Shown: positions 14,201-22,601 of the stretch, in pieces
Position numbering within the stretch: the stretch's first letter is position 1
How the letters are laid out: each line of letters opens with the position of its first letter
Assembly (NCBI GenBank): GCA_964059195.1
Contig: CAXKWD010000005.1
Span: forward strand, 92,455,882-92,519,881
Direction: 5' to 3'
From: Ectobius pallidus
Lineage: Eukaryota > Arthropoda > Insecta > Blattodea > Ectobiidae
Length of the DNA stretch: 64,000 nt
The notes under the pieces: generated by a model
Databases searched by the model: none
What the model saw: the letters and a program-made list of their open reading frames with translations, nothing else
What the model was told of the DNA's origin: nothing
Program-made: the position numbers and the translations under genes

Positions 14201-14812
14201 GTTCGATTTTCAGAATCTTGAGATTATTGATATGGTGTTTATTATCAATCATATGCTGGCTTAAACCGGTTGCCGGCCTCCCAAGCCGTACATCTCTTTC
14301 ATGCTCTTTCATTCTCACCTTGAAAGATCTCCCGGTTTCACCGATGTAAGAACCCCTGCACTCTTTGCAAGTTATTGAATATATTCCAGGTAGCTCCATT
14401 TTAGATCTTAATTTGCCTACCTGTTTATATTGAGAAAATATATATATGGTTTGTGCCGAAACGTTGTATTATTAATAATAAAAAGTAGCCATTGTGAATT
14501 TAATTCTGTTTTGTTTCAATATACATACAATGGAAAAAGGACTTTCTTCTATTTTATGTTTAAACTGCTGATTGTTTTTGCAAAGTTCCAGTCAACTTAA
14601 GCCATCCATTATTACAGACACTTAAATATTTAGAGTCATAAAAATCATATCTATTTTTCAGGCTCATTAAACTAATATACAATATTTCTATACCTCTTGA
14701 ATAGATACATCGGCTTAGTGTAACTGAAGAAGACTTTGAATATGAGCATCAGAGGCAGACTGCTAAACGGCGAGCCGCACAGGGAAAAGGGAAACGCTCC
14801 AGTCAGAGATAG
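718..14812 (+). CDS. TBC1D10: TBC1D10/EPI64-like Rab GTPase-activating protein (whacked homologue), 3' seven coding exons
   Basis: Seven exons (718-817, 3352-3566, 6457-6637, 11048-11122, 12269-12383, 12475-12629, 14705-14812) join in one open frame of 315 complete codons plus stop. The protein is a TBC-domain GAP that speeds GTP hydrolysis by Rab GTPases. In the visible part (residue 1 is the first full codon at 719), the arginine finger is R47 in [10 protein letters not shown] and the glutamine finger is Q127 in GYCQAQAP; both catalytic residues are present. [30 protein letters not shown] and [15 protein letters not shown] are hallmarks of the TBC1D10 subfamily, not of TBC proteins in general. 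All introns are GT-AG and phases agree. The first visible exon begins in mid-codon, so N-terminal exon(s) lie upstream of the window. The tail after the TBC domain is short, as in insect whacked, and unlike the long tails of vertebrate TBC1D10A/B. Introns are 0.1-4.4 kb and hold transposons. Confidence 0.93.
818..2121. other. intronic sequence, unclassified
   Basis: The stretch holds no gene. A C-rich block at about 1550-1820 (many cac/cca words, then a unique-looking stretch) stands out from the AT-rich background and may be a fragment of an interspersed repeat, but I could not place it in a family. Confidence 0.4.
2122..2471. mobile_element. pogo/Tigger-like MITE (350 bp)
   Basis: Terminal inverted repeats of about 24 bases start cagcaaactcccattatccg on the left and, on the other strand, cagcaagctcccgattatct on the right. 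TA dinucleotides flank both ends (2120-2121 and 2472-2473). The TTATCCG core of the TIR is typical of pogo/Tigger families. No transposase frame is visible. The element lies in the first visible intron of the TBC gene. Confidence 0.8.
2472..3351. other. intronic sequence with simple repeats
   Basis: A (CCT)n/(CTT)n stretch lies at about 2868-2912 and an (ATAATG/ACGATG)-rich stretch at 3235-3300. Nothing else is recognised. Confidence 0.5.
3352..3566 (+). CDS. TBC1D10: TBC1D10-like exon b (start of TBC domain, arginine finger)
   Basis: The acceptor is tgtag before 3352 and the donor gtacgg starts at 3567. The exon encodes [18 protein letters not shown], with the catalytic arginine four residues before the conserved W, then [19 protein letters not shown], typical of the family. 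It ends after two bases of a glycine codon; exon c supplies the third, giving GHGQRDLF across the splice. Confidence 0.93.
4622..5062. mobile_element. TIR element (441 bp) of unassigned TA-inserting family
   Basis: The left end reads ctagcatatttactcaaatc and the right end, reversed, ctatatttactcgaatc, each next to a TA. No transposase is visible. The ends resemble Tc1/mariner-superfamily MITEs, but the superfamily is not certain. Confidence 0.55.
5063..6248. other. intronic sequence, no gene seen
   Basis: Only short chance frames occur. The stretch at 5420-5760 has the look of an old dispersed repeat, but I could not define its ends. Confidence 0.35.
6249..6420. repeat. Penelope-type palindrome with hammerhead-like cores
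   Basis: Arms 6249-6338 and about 6343-6420 are inverted copies of each other (for example actaacacacttaatta on the left). The left arm, read on the minus strand, has TTGAGGA, an unpaired U, a perfect stem GCATGC-AAAG-GCATGC, then GAAACATGTT. The right arm on the plus strand has TTGAGGA...GAAACATTTTGTC with its stem II loop deleted. The layout matches the inverted terminal-repeat ends of the PLEs elsewhere in this window, but no RT or endonuclease remains. It ends 36 bp before exon c of the TBC gene. Confidence 0.7.
6457..6637 (+). CDS. TBC1D10: TBC1D10-like exon c (glutamine finger)
   Basis: The acceptor is ttgcag before 6457 and the donor is gtaagg after 6637. The exon encodes [20 protein letters not shown] followed by CQAQAP, the YCQ motif that supplies the catalytic glutamine, then [16 protein letters not shown] 172 bp Penelope-type palindrome ends only 36 bp before this exon. 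Confidence 0.93.
6638..9409. other. intronic sequence; one possible tRNA-derived SINE
   Basis: No gene is seen. At about 8150-8260 a B-box-like gttcaactccc follows a plausible A-box region, so this may be a decayed SINE. The remainder is AT-rich and unassigned. Confidence 0.35.
9410..10120 (+). repeat. unclassified dispersed repeat, copy 1
   Basis: Shares long stretches with 45230-45625 and 45640-47010: the atactattttcaaaa...gtgtgtgaacagcctagct segment, the ggggatgagacacaaagatt segment, the actaagagctaaaac segment, the gggttgttataagccac segment and the gatgtgatgtggtaacaaca segment. Within the copy, the ttatttgggtt...gatg unit occurs twice, so the element itself contains diverged internal repeats. 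No coding potential or clear termini. Confidence 0.7.
10563..10990 (-). mobile_element. mariner-like remnant
   Basis: The ends are inverted copies: the left has agttcggaaagtaagt and the right, reversed, tgttcagaaagtaagt. A TA precedes the left end. The minus strand around 10850-10890 encodes a decayed SPDL.ASDF motif with an in-frame stop just before it, the region of the third catalytic Asp of mariner transposases. It lies in the TBC intron before exon d and is clearly dead. Confidence 0.7.
11048..11122 (+). CDS. TBC1D10: TBC1D10-like exon d
   Basis: This is a 75-base, phase-0 exon between acceptor ttgtag and donor gtaag. It encodes [20 protein letters not shown] and then VYKHL, matching the mid-TBC helix of the subfamily. 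Confidence 0.9.
11123..12268. other. intron between exons d and e
   Basis: Apart from the microsatellite, only AT-rich sequence with no recognisable element or gene. Confidence 0.5.
11261..11297 (+). repeat. (ATT)n microsatellite
   Basis: About 12 uninterrupted ATT units, followed by degenerate GTT/ATT units to about 11330. Confidence 0.9.
12269..12383 (+). CDS. TBC1D10: TBC1D10-like exon e
   Basis: The acceptor is ttcacag and the donor is gtaatt. The exon encodes [19 protein letters not shown] and then [19 protein letters not shown], strongly conserved in TBC1D10. It ends one base into a glycine codon completed in exon f. Confidence 0.92.
12475..12629 (+). CDS. TBC1D10: TBC1D10-like exon f (end of TBC domain)
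   Basis: The preceding intron is only 91 bases. The acceptor is cttcag and the donor is gtagct after 12629. The exon encodes (G)[17 protein letters not shown] and then [20 protein letters not shown], the C-terminal helices of the TBC fold. Confidence 0.92.
13035..13507 (+). mobile_element. Tc1/IS630-type non-autonomous element with N-terminal helix-turn-helix frame
   Basis: TIR-like ends (left agtccattttatgaggaaac; right, reversed, ggccattttatgcggaaac) are flanked by TA at 13033-13034 and 13508-13509. The element is richer in GC than its surroundings and holds the short frame 13188-13322. It sits in the last TBC intron. Confidence 0.65.
13188..13322 (+). pseudogene. truncated helix-turn-helix (DUF4817-like) transposase N-terminus
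   Basis: 44 codons beginning [20 protein letters not shown] and ending [15 protein letters not shown]. This resembles the DUF4817 / transposase HTH domain common in insect genomes (MYTVEQRVxIVE... pattern, recalled from family knowledge). A stop closes it and no catalytic domain follows, so it is a remnant inside the 13035-13507 element. Confidence 0.6.
13811..13850 (-). ncRNA. degenerate hammerhead-like motif in PLE 3' end
   Basis: On the minus strand: CTGATGA (perfect core), one extra A, a stem II formed by GGC/GCC and CAAA/TTTG around loop TGG with a bulge, then GAAAC-GTT-GTA. Helix I pairing is poor, so it is probably not active. Confidence 0.5.
13914..14399 (-). CDS. GIY-YIG endonuclease domain of a Penelope-like element (RT lost)
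   Basis: 161 uninterrupted codons. [16 protein letters not shown] near the start holds the GIY and YIG motifs with the CKEC pair that PLE endonucleases carry between them; RMKEHERDV follows with the conserved Arg and Glu region. The C-terminal half (residues 60-161) has no motif that I recognise. The frame opens right after GIY-YIG-proximal sequence, so the RT domain was lost at integration (5' truncation). It is a transposon protein fragment, not a host gene. Confidence 0.85.
   Translation of the reverse strand: MELPGIYSITCKECRGSYIGETGRSFKVRMKEHERDVRLGRPATGLSQHMIDNKHHINNLKILKIEPDPIKRKILEAVNIIDNQDNLNRYDGDLGEVWLNMIKNFKNGKRSVSFPSLPDVCNLDTPYNIPDEWIRRFGRTSSFHVVSPDIPEGGVSDVSTL
14705..14812 (+). 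CDS. TBC1D10: TBC1D10-like terminal exon
   Basis: The acceptor is gaatag and the exon is in phase 0. It encodes [20 protein letters not shown], similar to the LPVTERQIEREH segment after the TBC domain of vertebrate family members, then a Lys/Arg-rich tail and a TAG at 14810-14812. An alternative downstream splice that extends the tail cannot be excluded. Confidence 0.8.
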   Translation: MHRLSVTEEDFEYEHQRQTAKRRAAQGKGKRSSQR

Positions 14813-15729
14813 CAGGAAAAGAAGGATCAGAATCCTAGTGCCTCTTCTAGTTGGTCAACATGGTGAAAACGTCCAACTCTCATCATTATTATGATGAGTG
14901 TGAAAGTCCAAGAATGGTGTTACGTAGTTTGATTTCTGAACAAATTTCAAGAAGCAGCAAAGTGAATGAGTTGTTGTTTCTGTTAGTGTCAGTATAAGGT
15001 ACAAATACGATAATTTGCATGATTGTTAAATTTGCCATGTTATTCATATAATTCTGAGGTTTCAAATCAATAATTTTCATGAAAGGTTAATGGTTGCATG
15101 TCTTCTTCATCTTTCATATGAGTTATTTACAAATTTTGAAAATAATATAATGCAGAGATGAAAAGTTAAAAAAAAAAGCTAGTCCAATAAAAACTATGCT
15201 ATGATAACTATGTTGCTGAGTTGAAATATATCTCAAAATTATATGCATGTTATAATATTTTAATATGCATTTCTTTGTAGACAGCTTAAAAATTCTTCAA
15301 CAAAATGAAGTCTGTTTTGTGAAGTTAGAATATAAAAGGAGAGCACTGCATATGCTATACAGTATTTATATTTTCTACAATTGCACATAAATTTGATTGA
15401 TAACATATAAAAATTAAAAATTCTTTTGATCAACAATAGTATTAATTAAAATGTGAAAATTTCTAAAATTTGATCAGGGATAAGTGGATATTGCAGACCA
15501 TCAGGTTATAGAAATAGATTGTCTGCTTTTAGGGTTTCTCTACATTTAGGGTGTCCATACTTCCTACATTTCCTGAACATGTCCTACATTTTAACTCTGT
15601 ATTCACATGTTCGAGAAAAGTGCCGAAACATGGGCCATTCAAATCATGTCTAAATAAAAACATTGCAAAGAACATATAGATACTGATATTTGGAAGAACA
15701 CAATGAAGTCATTGGTTTTTAACACACTT
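14813..15729. other. 3' flank/3' UTR of the TBC1D10-like gene
   Basis: AT-rich sequence after the stop codon, with no further gene. Poly(A) signal candidates lie within and beyond this stretch (for example aataaa at 17151), but none is clearly preferred. Confidence 0.35.
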
Positions 15730-15880
15730 AAACTTCACTTTTATAGTTATTACCGTAGGACTACGTAGTTTCAATCACCATTGTGATCATCCTCAGCTAC
15801 ATCTGAAATTTGGTTTTGCAAGGCTGCTCCCCTCCCCTCCAGGAGCTGAGGTAGGTCGTTATGTAACTTGTAATCCATGG
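15730..15880 (-). mobile_element. Penelope-like 3' terminal fragment
   Basis: The minus strand carries a hammerhead-type core in the same configuration as the 3' ends of the PLEs at 21.0, 24.1 and 49.6 kb. No endonuclease frame remains upstream. Assignment is by this shared architecture only. Confidence 0.5.
15751..15801 (-). ncRNA. hammerhead ribozyme-like motif (best in window)
   Basis: On the minus strand: helix I strand TGTAG, core CTGAGGA (fits CUGANGA), stem II ATCAC-AATG-GTGAT, GAAA, helix III ACT-ACGT-AGT, cleavage-site C of GUC, then helix I partner CTACG. All core nucleotides are present and helices I, II and III can all form. The one flaw is two bases (TG) on the 5' side and one (T) on the 3' side between core and stem II. 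Type I geometry with a very short helix III is what is known for PLE hammerheads. Activity is untested. Confidence 0.65.
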
Positions 15881-18800
15881 ATTACTTACTTACTTTACAA
15901 CATCTACTACATTTAAATTTATGATTTTAATTTCCTGATGGCAATGGAGTAGATTGCCAAAAACTTAGATGAAATACCAATAGCCTGATCAAAAAGCCAA
16001 GAATTGATGATTAGTTTGTGTAACTTTGCTAACATGCAAACCATTCCCACACTAAGGCCACTCTAAACTAACCAAGAGAAATTCGGTTATCAGAAGCAAA
16101 TTTAAATGAAAACTCTGTTATGCAAATTGAAGGTAATAAATGCAATGATGTAAACAGAACTGAACATTATCTAGTTAGCAATATTTTTTTAGCATGCATC
16201 CAAAATAATTCTATTTATGAACAAGCTCTATATTTGCAGTTCTAAATTAAACTCATCAGAGTCTCTGTAGCTCACATTATTTAGTAAGCTATGTCAAAAT
16301 TGGTTATGTTTTATCTAAGATATCAAATAAGGACCAAGTTGGAGGAATTAAAACAAATGTAAACATAGTATTGAAAGAAGCAATGTATAATATAACATGC
16401 ATATTAAATATTTAAACGGTTCCATATTTTTAACATGTTAATAAGTATTTTCAGTATGTCCTTTAATCTAGATAAAAATACTATTCTTTAAACAATTAAA
16501 GAGCAGAATATAATTTTATTTATAATTCATCAACACTGCATATTATTAGAATTAGTGGTGGAGTGTAGGCATTTGAAAAAATTATCTATGATCTTCCGAA
16601 TGGCTATTATAGAAAGAAGAAAGCATGAATGTGTCAGATAATTTATTACTTCATTGTATTTTTTATAAAGTAATTAGCATTACATATCAGTAATTGTCAA
16701 TGTATAAATATTGCACTTTCAAATTTCTATGCAATTGGAAATTAGGCCTTCAAAACTATATATTTTACTTCAAGACAGTAATTTTGAGTACAACTTTCGT
16801 CACTATGTGTTGTGTTTCAAGTAATATATTAATACAGTATTGAAGGTTTGACATTCTATAAGATTGTATGTTATTTAAACTATCCTTTATGTGAAAAGCA
16901 CAAATGTCTTGGTTGTATGATTTATTTGAGACATAATTATTATTCATAAGGTGTGAATCTCAAGTTCATCAACTCCAAGGCAAAAATGCTAGCAATCTTT
17001 AAAGTTTTTAGACTCCCATATTCATCTCGTCAGTATAACTTCTTTCTTCTTTTATTTTCTCCAGTTTTAATTTTGGAAAATATCCCCGGTTGGGGAAGTT
17101 ACAGAAATGTATTATACTATCTTGAATGAATAACATTGTTGTCTATATATAATAAACTTGCTGAAACCAATCCTTTGAATATTTTTTTAATGTTTTCTTA
17201 TTTTAAAAGTGGTTTTATAAAGAAATCGTACATGGTAATTGTAGAAACTAAAAGAGAGTATTGCGTATTCTGTTAACAGTACAGTATATGTAAGATGCTT
17301 TGAGTACTGAATCAATCATTATGATTATTCAAAACGTTATAGTAATATGTATTGTGTTCTTATTAAACGAACGTGTGTGCCCCTCTTCTCACAAGCTGTA
17401 TACAACTATTGGATGTATCACAGGCAAGCAGCTGGGAATGCTGCAGCAGTTTCAAAAAATTATTGAAACTATCACATTAAAAAGGAATAGTATATTTTTG
17501 TTCCATATAACCTGAATAATAGTCACATTAAGTAATGTCACTCAAACTGCTAACACTATGTGAAATGTGAATCTCTACTGCTCCAAAAACTGTCAATAAA
17601 TTATTTTAAGAACTAGTAGATTACCTGATATTCTAAGTAAGATTAAAATGTTTTGATTCAGAGGAGAAAAGACTGTGTTAAAGTGGAAGATAGAAGCCGC
17701 ATGTGTGTCATGGAAATATATATATATATGTGTGTATATATACACAAACTGCTTTTTAATCTAAAAAAGATTTAAGAGGTACTCTTTCTTTTGATTTGAC
17801 GGAACATTGCCAGACTTACCCACATACTTAGAATGAAAGTGGAATCATAAGGTTATAGAAATTTAAGTCCTCTGAGGTGGATTCAGTTCGTATTCATCAT
17901 TTCTACCCATAAGCTGCGATTTAGTCTATGATATGCTCACAGGGTTTCTTAAACCTTTCACCAGAAGATGCCAAATTTAAAATGAAAAATAGCTATACCT
18001 CTATTTTAAAGAATTGGGGCTTGATAGGTTTGTGACCAGCCTTGGAACTACTGCGGGATATTGCTGATGATCTGAGTCATTTTCACGAGGGCACATAGAA
18101 TGTAACACATGAAAAACAACAGCAGAATAGCCAGAGACAGAAGACATGTGCAGCAACATTAATGCAAATAAATGCAATTTGAAGCCAAGGGAAAAGGGAT
18201 ACAACAAACCCTTTAGCACATTCTAATGTTGAATCAGTAACTTCAGCAACATAGTCATGGTTACCATTGCAGCTGTGTTGTAGCACTCGCTTGTTTTCTC
18301 AAAGGCAGTGCTAATGTCAGGTCCCACCTCTCAAAAATCATGGGATAGATAACAAAGGTAACACTAAAAGTAGTTACTTTTATACAAACTATTATTTTGT
18401 TCGACACAAATTTTTTCAGATTTAAAAATTATGGCAAATAATGATCTTCTCCTATATAAAACTGGAAAAAATCTGGAAAAATGCTTACCCCCAGAAAAAA
18501 AGCACTGTGTGTGTGTGTATATATATATACTACGTATGTGACCCTCCCAGGAATACTTGACCTCAAGTAAGAAAAATAAACTTTCTGATTCAACTTTAGC
18601 ATAAAATTCTGAGCATTCTAAAAAATAAATTATATCTCTAGCTCAAAAATTATTTTTATGATGTTTGAAACTATATTGTTCAAAAAGTATGATTTATGGC
18701 TATTAATCTCCAAAGATAAGGGACTTTTCCCGATCAGCCTCACAATACTGTAATACCATGCTCAAAGTCTGTCATACTTTAACAGATTATACAACTACAT

Positions 18801-19389
18801 TACTAGGCTACAGCATAGCAAGTGTTCCTGTTGCCTGTATTTAATTTATTTTTCCCACGAAAAGTAACAAAGAAAATATTTGGGACCATGTTAAATTTCC
18901 ATTGCGACTTATGGTTGGGTTTCTAAAAGGGAAGACCTATTTTCAGACTGAAAATACTATGGTTAGCAATGTTGTCATGTTGTGATGAGAGAATGAAGTA
19001 CGAGAATGAAAACGATAGATGACACGAAAATGTGTTTACCGAATTATGGTTGGGTTTCCATGGCATGGTCACATATATCTTATGTGGAATTGGTTGTCTG
19101 GTTCTGAAACATCGCTGATTCACATGTGATTCTCCTAGATTCAGTAACACTACACACAGTCTTGAGTGGATTTTTTCTCTCCCCCATCTTGCTAAGTTGA
19201 ATGCCAGTTACTCATGTTTCCAATGATTGTTACTGGTAGACTAAATGTGATGGTTGTTACAAAATGTGCACCCTTATGAAAAGAAAAGAAAAGAGGCATT
19301 GATTCAAAGGGAATGTTAGGAAAGCTTGTTGCTATAAGCAGCAAAGTTTTCTAAATACAGCTTAATTTGAAGATTACGTCTGTCCATCG
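15881..19389. other. intergenic, no gene seen
   Basis: AT-rich sequence with (TA/TG)n tracts at about 17718-17746 and 18508-18530. Only chance frames under 75 codons. No element with definable ends. Confidence 0.4.
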
Positions 19390-19640
19390 CTAACAATGGA
19401 TTTGAATGCCAGATTCCATCCCTGGTGCCACCTCAGATTTTTCTGAGTATTGAAGTTTGGAATTTGGTGTCCCTATTCTCTTGAGAAATCATGAGGAACA
19501 AGTTCAATTAGGAAATAGTAGTACCATTTAAAAAAAGAACCTTCAATAGTGCAATAGGAGTAGGTATGCTAGCCACAAGCCTATCATTTTCTGCCTTCTA
19601 TCAGTCAAAAATAGGTGGTAGATGAAGCAGAAAATGGATG
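19390..19640 (+). repeat. tRNA-derived SINE, family A copy 1 (decayed)
   Basis: Shares the order of blocks gattccatccctggtgcc, ctcagatttttctgag, ggaa..ggtgtcc and a 3' block ggtatgct.gccaca with the better-preserved copy at 36310-36545. The B box is degenerate. Confidence 0.55.
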
Positions 19641-21024
19641 GGTAAGCGCTGCCCCTCTTGGAGGATATAGTGCAACCGAGTTTAGTTTATATGAAGGCTG
19701 AAATAAACGATTTGTTAAGTGTTTGTTGAGGTAAACTTTAACAGAGCATTAATCTAGTTCAGTAGTTCAGTGCATAATGTCTTCCTAGTGAGTCTCAAAT
19801 TTTATATGAGAGTAATGTAACACAGAGTTGTTTGTAGAGCACTTAGCCTGCACTTGTGTATAAGTTTGTAATCTGCCACTCATCTGAGAGTCAGTACTAT
19901 AAATAAATATTTATATAATGCATAATATATATTTTATACTAGCTTATATTTCAATTTCATCAAATTTTTCAACACTGTGCCAATTATAGTTGTATTAGAA
20001 ATTATTGTTAAAATGTAGAGAACTACCTTCTTTTATTTCCACTTGGGAGTGTTTGTGAGACTGTCCATGTCTATAATGTACTGAATTGCATTTTTTTCTG
20101 AATGTGAATTACAAGTAAGTTCATCTTGAAGTAATCCTAAAATGTTTGTAATATAACTAGACATAATAAACAAGGTAAACAAGAAATTCAATCAGAGATT
20201 CTAAAAGCTAGTTTCTTACACTGAAATGAAGTGAAATTAACAGATTCTCTGCTGTCTACATATTGCCAAACAATATTACCATGCTATAAAATAACATTGC
20301 AAAAGAATAGTGCGTTCAGCTAACCCAGAATATTGAGTTACTTATCTTGTAAGCAAAAAATCTGGCAAACCACAAGATTGAAACATCACTTTCGTTGGTT
20401 TAAAATTCATTGTTTTTGTGATGCTTGGTCGGTTTCACTTAATTTTTCACATCAATTATATAATATACTTAATGTTAGATAGTTAAAAGTTAAGTCGATT
20501 GGAAATTTCTTTTGAATTCTTTAAGTGTTTTTGTTTGATCTTATTTGATTGTATTTTAATGTATTTGACATTTTTTAAAAATCTATTTGATTATTTTCTG
20601 CTCTTAACTTCATATCATAACATAACTTGAAATGCTGGATTATCAGCAATTAGCTAAGAAGATTATGTGAGGTGTAAAACTTGTTTTCTTTACTGGACTC
20701 TGTGAAATATGTTGTTATATTTTAAGTCCTTCAAAATATTGTGTGAATTGTTTTAGGTCTGAAATATTTTGTTTTAGTTTCTAAGTGACTGGTCAATGAT
20801 AAAGCTGGCAGTAATCTACTTGTGATTTCTGTAATGTCTGCTAATGGTGGGTAATATTTTATTAAGGAATTTTTAGCCTTAACCCTCAATAAAAAGATTA
20901 AACAACTAATGAAGCGAGAGACCACGTAGTATTAGATAAACTAAAATATTATATTAGGAAAATGAAATATGAACTAGTTAAATATTATATTAACACTTAA
21001 TGCTTCACTTAGGTCGCTGTTTAT

Positions 21025-21068
21025 GAGCAGGACATGTTTCGGGATTCTTATCCCATCTTCGGCTGCTG
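21025..21068 (-). ncRNA. hammerhead-like motif, left PLE arm
   Basis: Mirror copy of the 24071-24112 motif in the left arm, same sequence: CCGAAGA core variant, GGGAT/ATCCC stem II, GAAACATGTC. Confidence 0.6.
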
Positions 21069-22601
21069 GTCAACTGGCAATTGGCGATCATGGTTAGTGG
21101 TCTTTATGGTTTGTCCAGTGCTGCCCTCTCTTCTCTTGGCTGTAAGCTTGATGACGTCATCCACCGGCGGTATTTCAAAATTCATAACATTGCTGCTGTT
21201 CTTAGTGATGAAAATCTTTTCCCAGGTGTTCAGTTCTGCCCGTGTCTTGACGTGTTTTAATAGTTTAACATCCTTTTTGATGTAGTGGTTTTGTGTCCAG
21301 GAGTGATGTGCTACAGCTGATTTGTCCGTTTGCATGAATTTCACATTCCTAAGGTGTTCTTTCATTCTAGTTGTTATATTTCTTTTGGTTTGTCCAATGT
21401 AGGTCAGCTGGCAGTTTTCACATTCCATCTGATAGATTCCTGATAGTTCTGTTTTGGGTGTGATGTCTTTTAGTGGGTGATTGAGCAGATTTCTAATGGT
21501 ATATTTGTTCTGGGGTGCTAGCTTGATGTTGTAGTTTTTGAATACTTTCTCGAATTTGTAGAATGTTTTTGGATGGTAGGTGAATTTTTTGTAATTTTGT
21601 GGTTTTTTCTCTGAATTGTCTAATGTACTAATTCCTTTTATCATTTTTTGTTTCTTGTGTTTTGAAATCATCTTGTCTATGAAATTGGTTTTGAAACCGT
21701 TGGTAAGTGCTACTTCCTGTATGTGCCGATATTCCTTGTTGTATTCTATTTCAGTCAGTGGAATGTGAGTTAGCCTATGGATTAAACTATGAAAGATGGC
21801 AAACTGGTGAGGTTTCGGATTGAACTTGTTGTGTTTAATATAGTTGTCAACATGTGTGGGTTTCCTGTATACCCCAAACTCTAGGTTCTGCTGATTTCTA
21901 ATAATTTTTAGGTCAAGAAATGGTAAGTATCCGTTTTGTTCAGTTTCTATGGTGAATTTTATTGAACTGTCTTGTAGGTTCAGTAATTTAACCGAGTCTT
22001 CTATGAATCTTTTTGGTACAATAGCAAAAATGTCATCGACATATCTCCACCAGCCTTTGAATATATGAGGAAAAGCTCTGGTAACTTGTAGTTCCAAATT
22101 GCTCATATACAGGTCTGCTAACACTGGCGAAAGTGGACTCCCCATGGCTAAACCTGCAGTTTGTTTGTAAAATTCTTGATTGAACCCGAAGCTGTTCTGT
22201 TTAATGCATAACTCAATAAGTTTGATATATTCTTCAGTTTGTGCTGGTGTTACATCATTCTGAGACAACCATTCTTTAATCAATTGTGGGAGTTTATCTG
22301 TTGGGATGCTTGTGAATAATGCGGTAACGTCAAATGACACTAAAACTTCGTCAGCCTTTATGGTAGTATTTCTTATTTTGTCAACTAGATCCAACGAATT
22401 TTGGATACCTAGAGTTTCAAACTTTTTAAACGAGTTCAGTTTTTCCACCAACCATTTGGCCAGTTTGTACGTTGGGGCATCTATATTACTAATGATTGGC
22501 CTCATACTATCATCGTTCTTATGAATTTTTGGTAGAGTGTATAATTTAGGTAGCGACGGATTGTTAACTATTAACAATCCGTCGCTACCTAAATTATACA
22601 C
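21048..22601 (-). CDS. Penelope-like reverse transcriptase + GIY-YIG endonuclease, left arm
   Basis: 517 uninterrupted codons. The RT motifs run in order: YTLPKIHK (about 21-28), RPIISNIDAP (34-43), LVSFDVTALF (87-96), AGLAMGSPLSPVLADLYM (149-166) and the catalytic YVDDIFA (187-193). After a linker come GIY (388-390), the CENC pair (394-397), YIG (401-403) and RMKEHL (412-417): a GIY-YIG endonuclease. Such proteins drive target-primed reverse transcription of PLEs. About the first 14 codons are read through the palindrome centre on the opposite arm, so the native N-terminus is missing and the frame lacks its true start. Catalytic YVDD is intact. Confidence 0.93.
   Translation of the reverse strand: MYNLGSDGLLIVNNPSLPKLYTLPKIHKNDDSMRPIISNIDAPTYKLAKWLVEKLNSFKKFETLGIQNSLDLVDKIRNTTIKADEVLVSFDVTALFTSIPTDKLPQLIKEWLSQNDVTPAQTEEYIKLIELCIKQNSFGFNQEFYKQTAGLAMGSPLSPVLADLYMSNLELQVTRAFPHIFKGWWRYVDDIFAIVPKRFIEDSVKLLNLQDSSIKFTIETEQNGYLPFLDLKIIRNQQNLEFGVYRKPTHVDNYIKHNKFNPKPHQFAIFHSLIHRLTHIPLTEIEYNKEYRHIQEVALTNGFKTNFIDKMISKHKKQKMIKGISTLDNSEKKPQNYKKFTYHPKTFYKFEKVFKNYNIKLAPQNKYTIRNLLNHPLKDITPKTELSGIYQMECENCQLTYIGQTKRNITTRMKEHLRNVKFMQTDKSAVAHHSWTQNHYIKKDVKLLKHVKTRAELNTWEKIFITKNSSNVMNFEIPPVDDVIKLTAKRREGSTGQTIKTTNHDRQLPVDQQPKMG

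Larger units (their letters stand above)
13757..14520 (-). mobile_element. 5'-truncated Penelope-like element with inverted terminal repeats
   Basis: Two 75-bp arms (13757-13831 and 14446-14520) are inverted copies with about one or two mismatches. Between them, on the minus strand, is a complete GIY-YIG endonuclease frame; the reverse transcriptase is missing. A hammerhead-like core lies at the 3' end (minus strand 13850-13811). This is a Penelope element reduced to its endonuclease and terminal repeats, lying in the last TBC intron. Confidence 0.85.

Noticed and set aside
21034..21285. Short frames opposite the PLE proteins (also at 22306, 22614 and 23853)
   Set aside because: Shadows of the 517-codon PLE frames.
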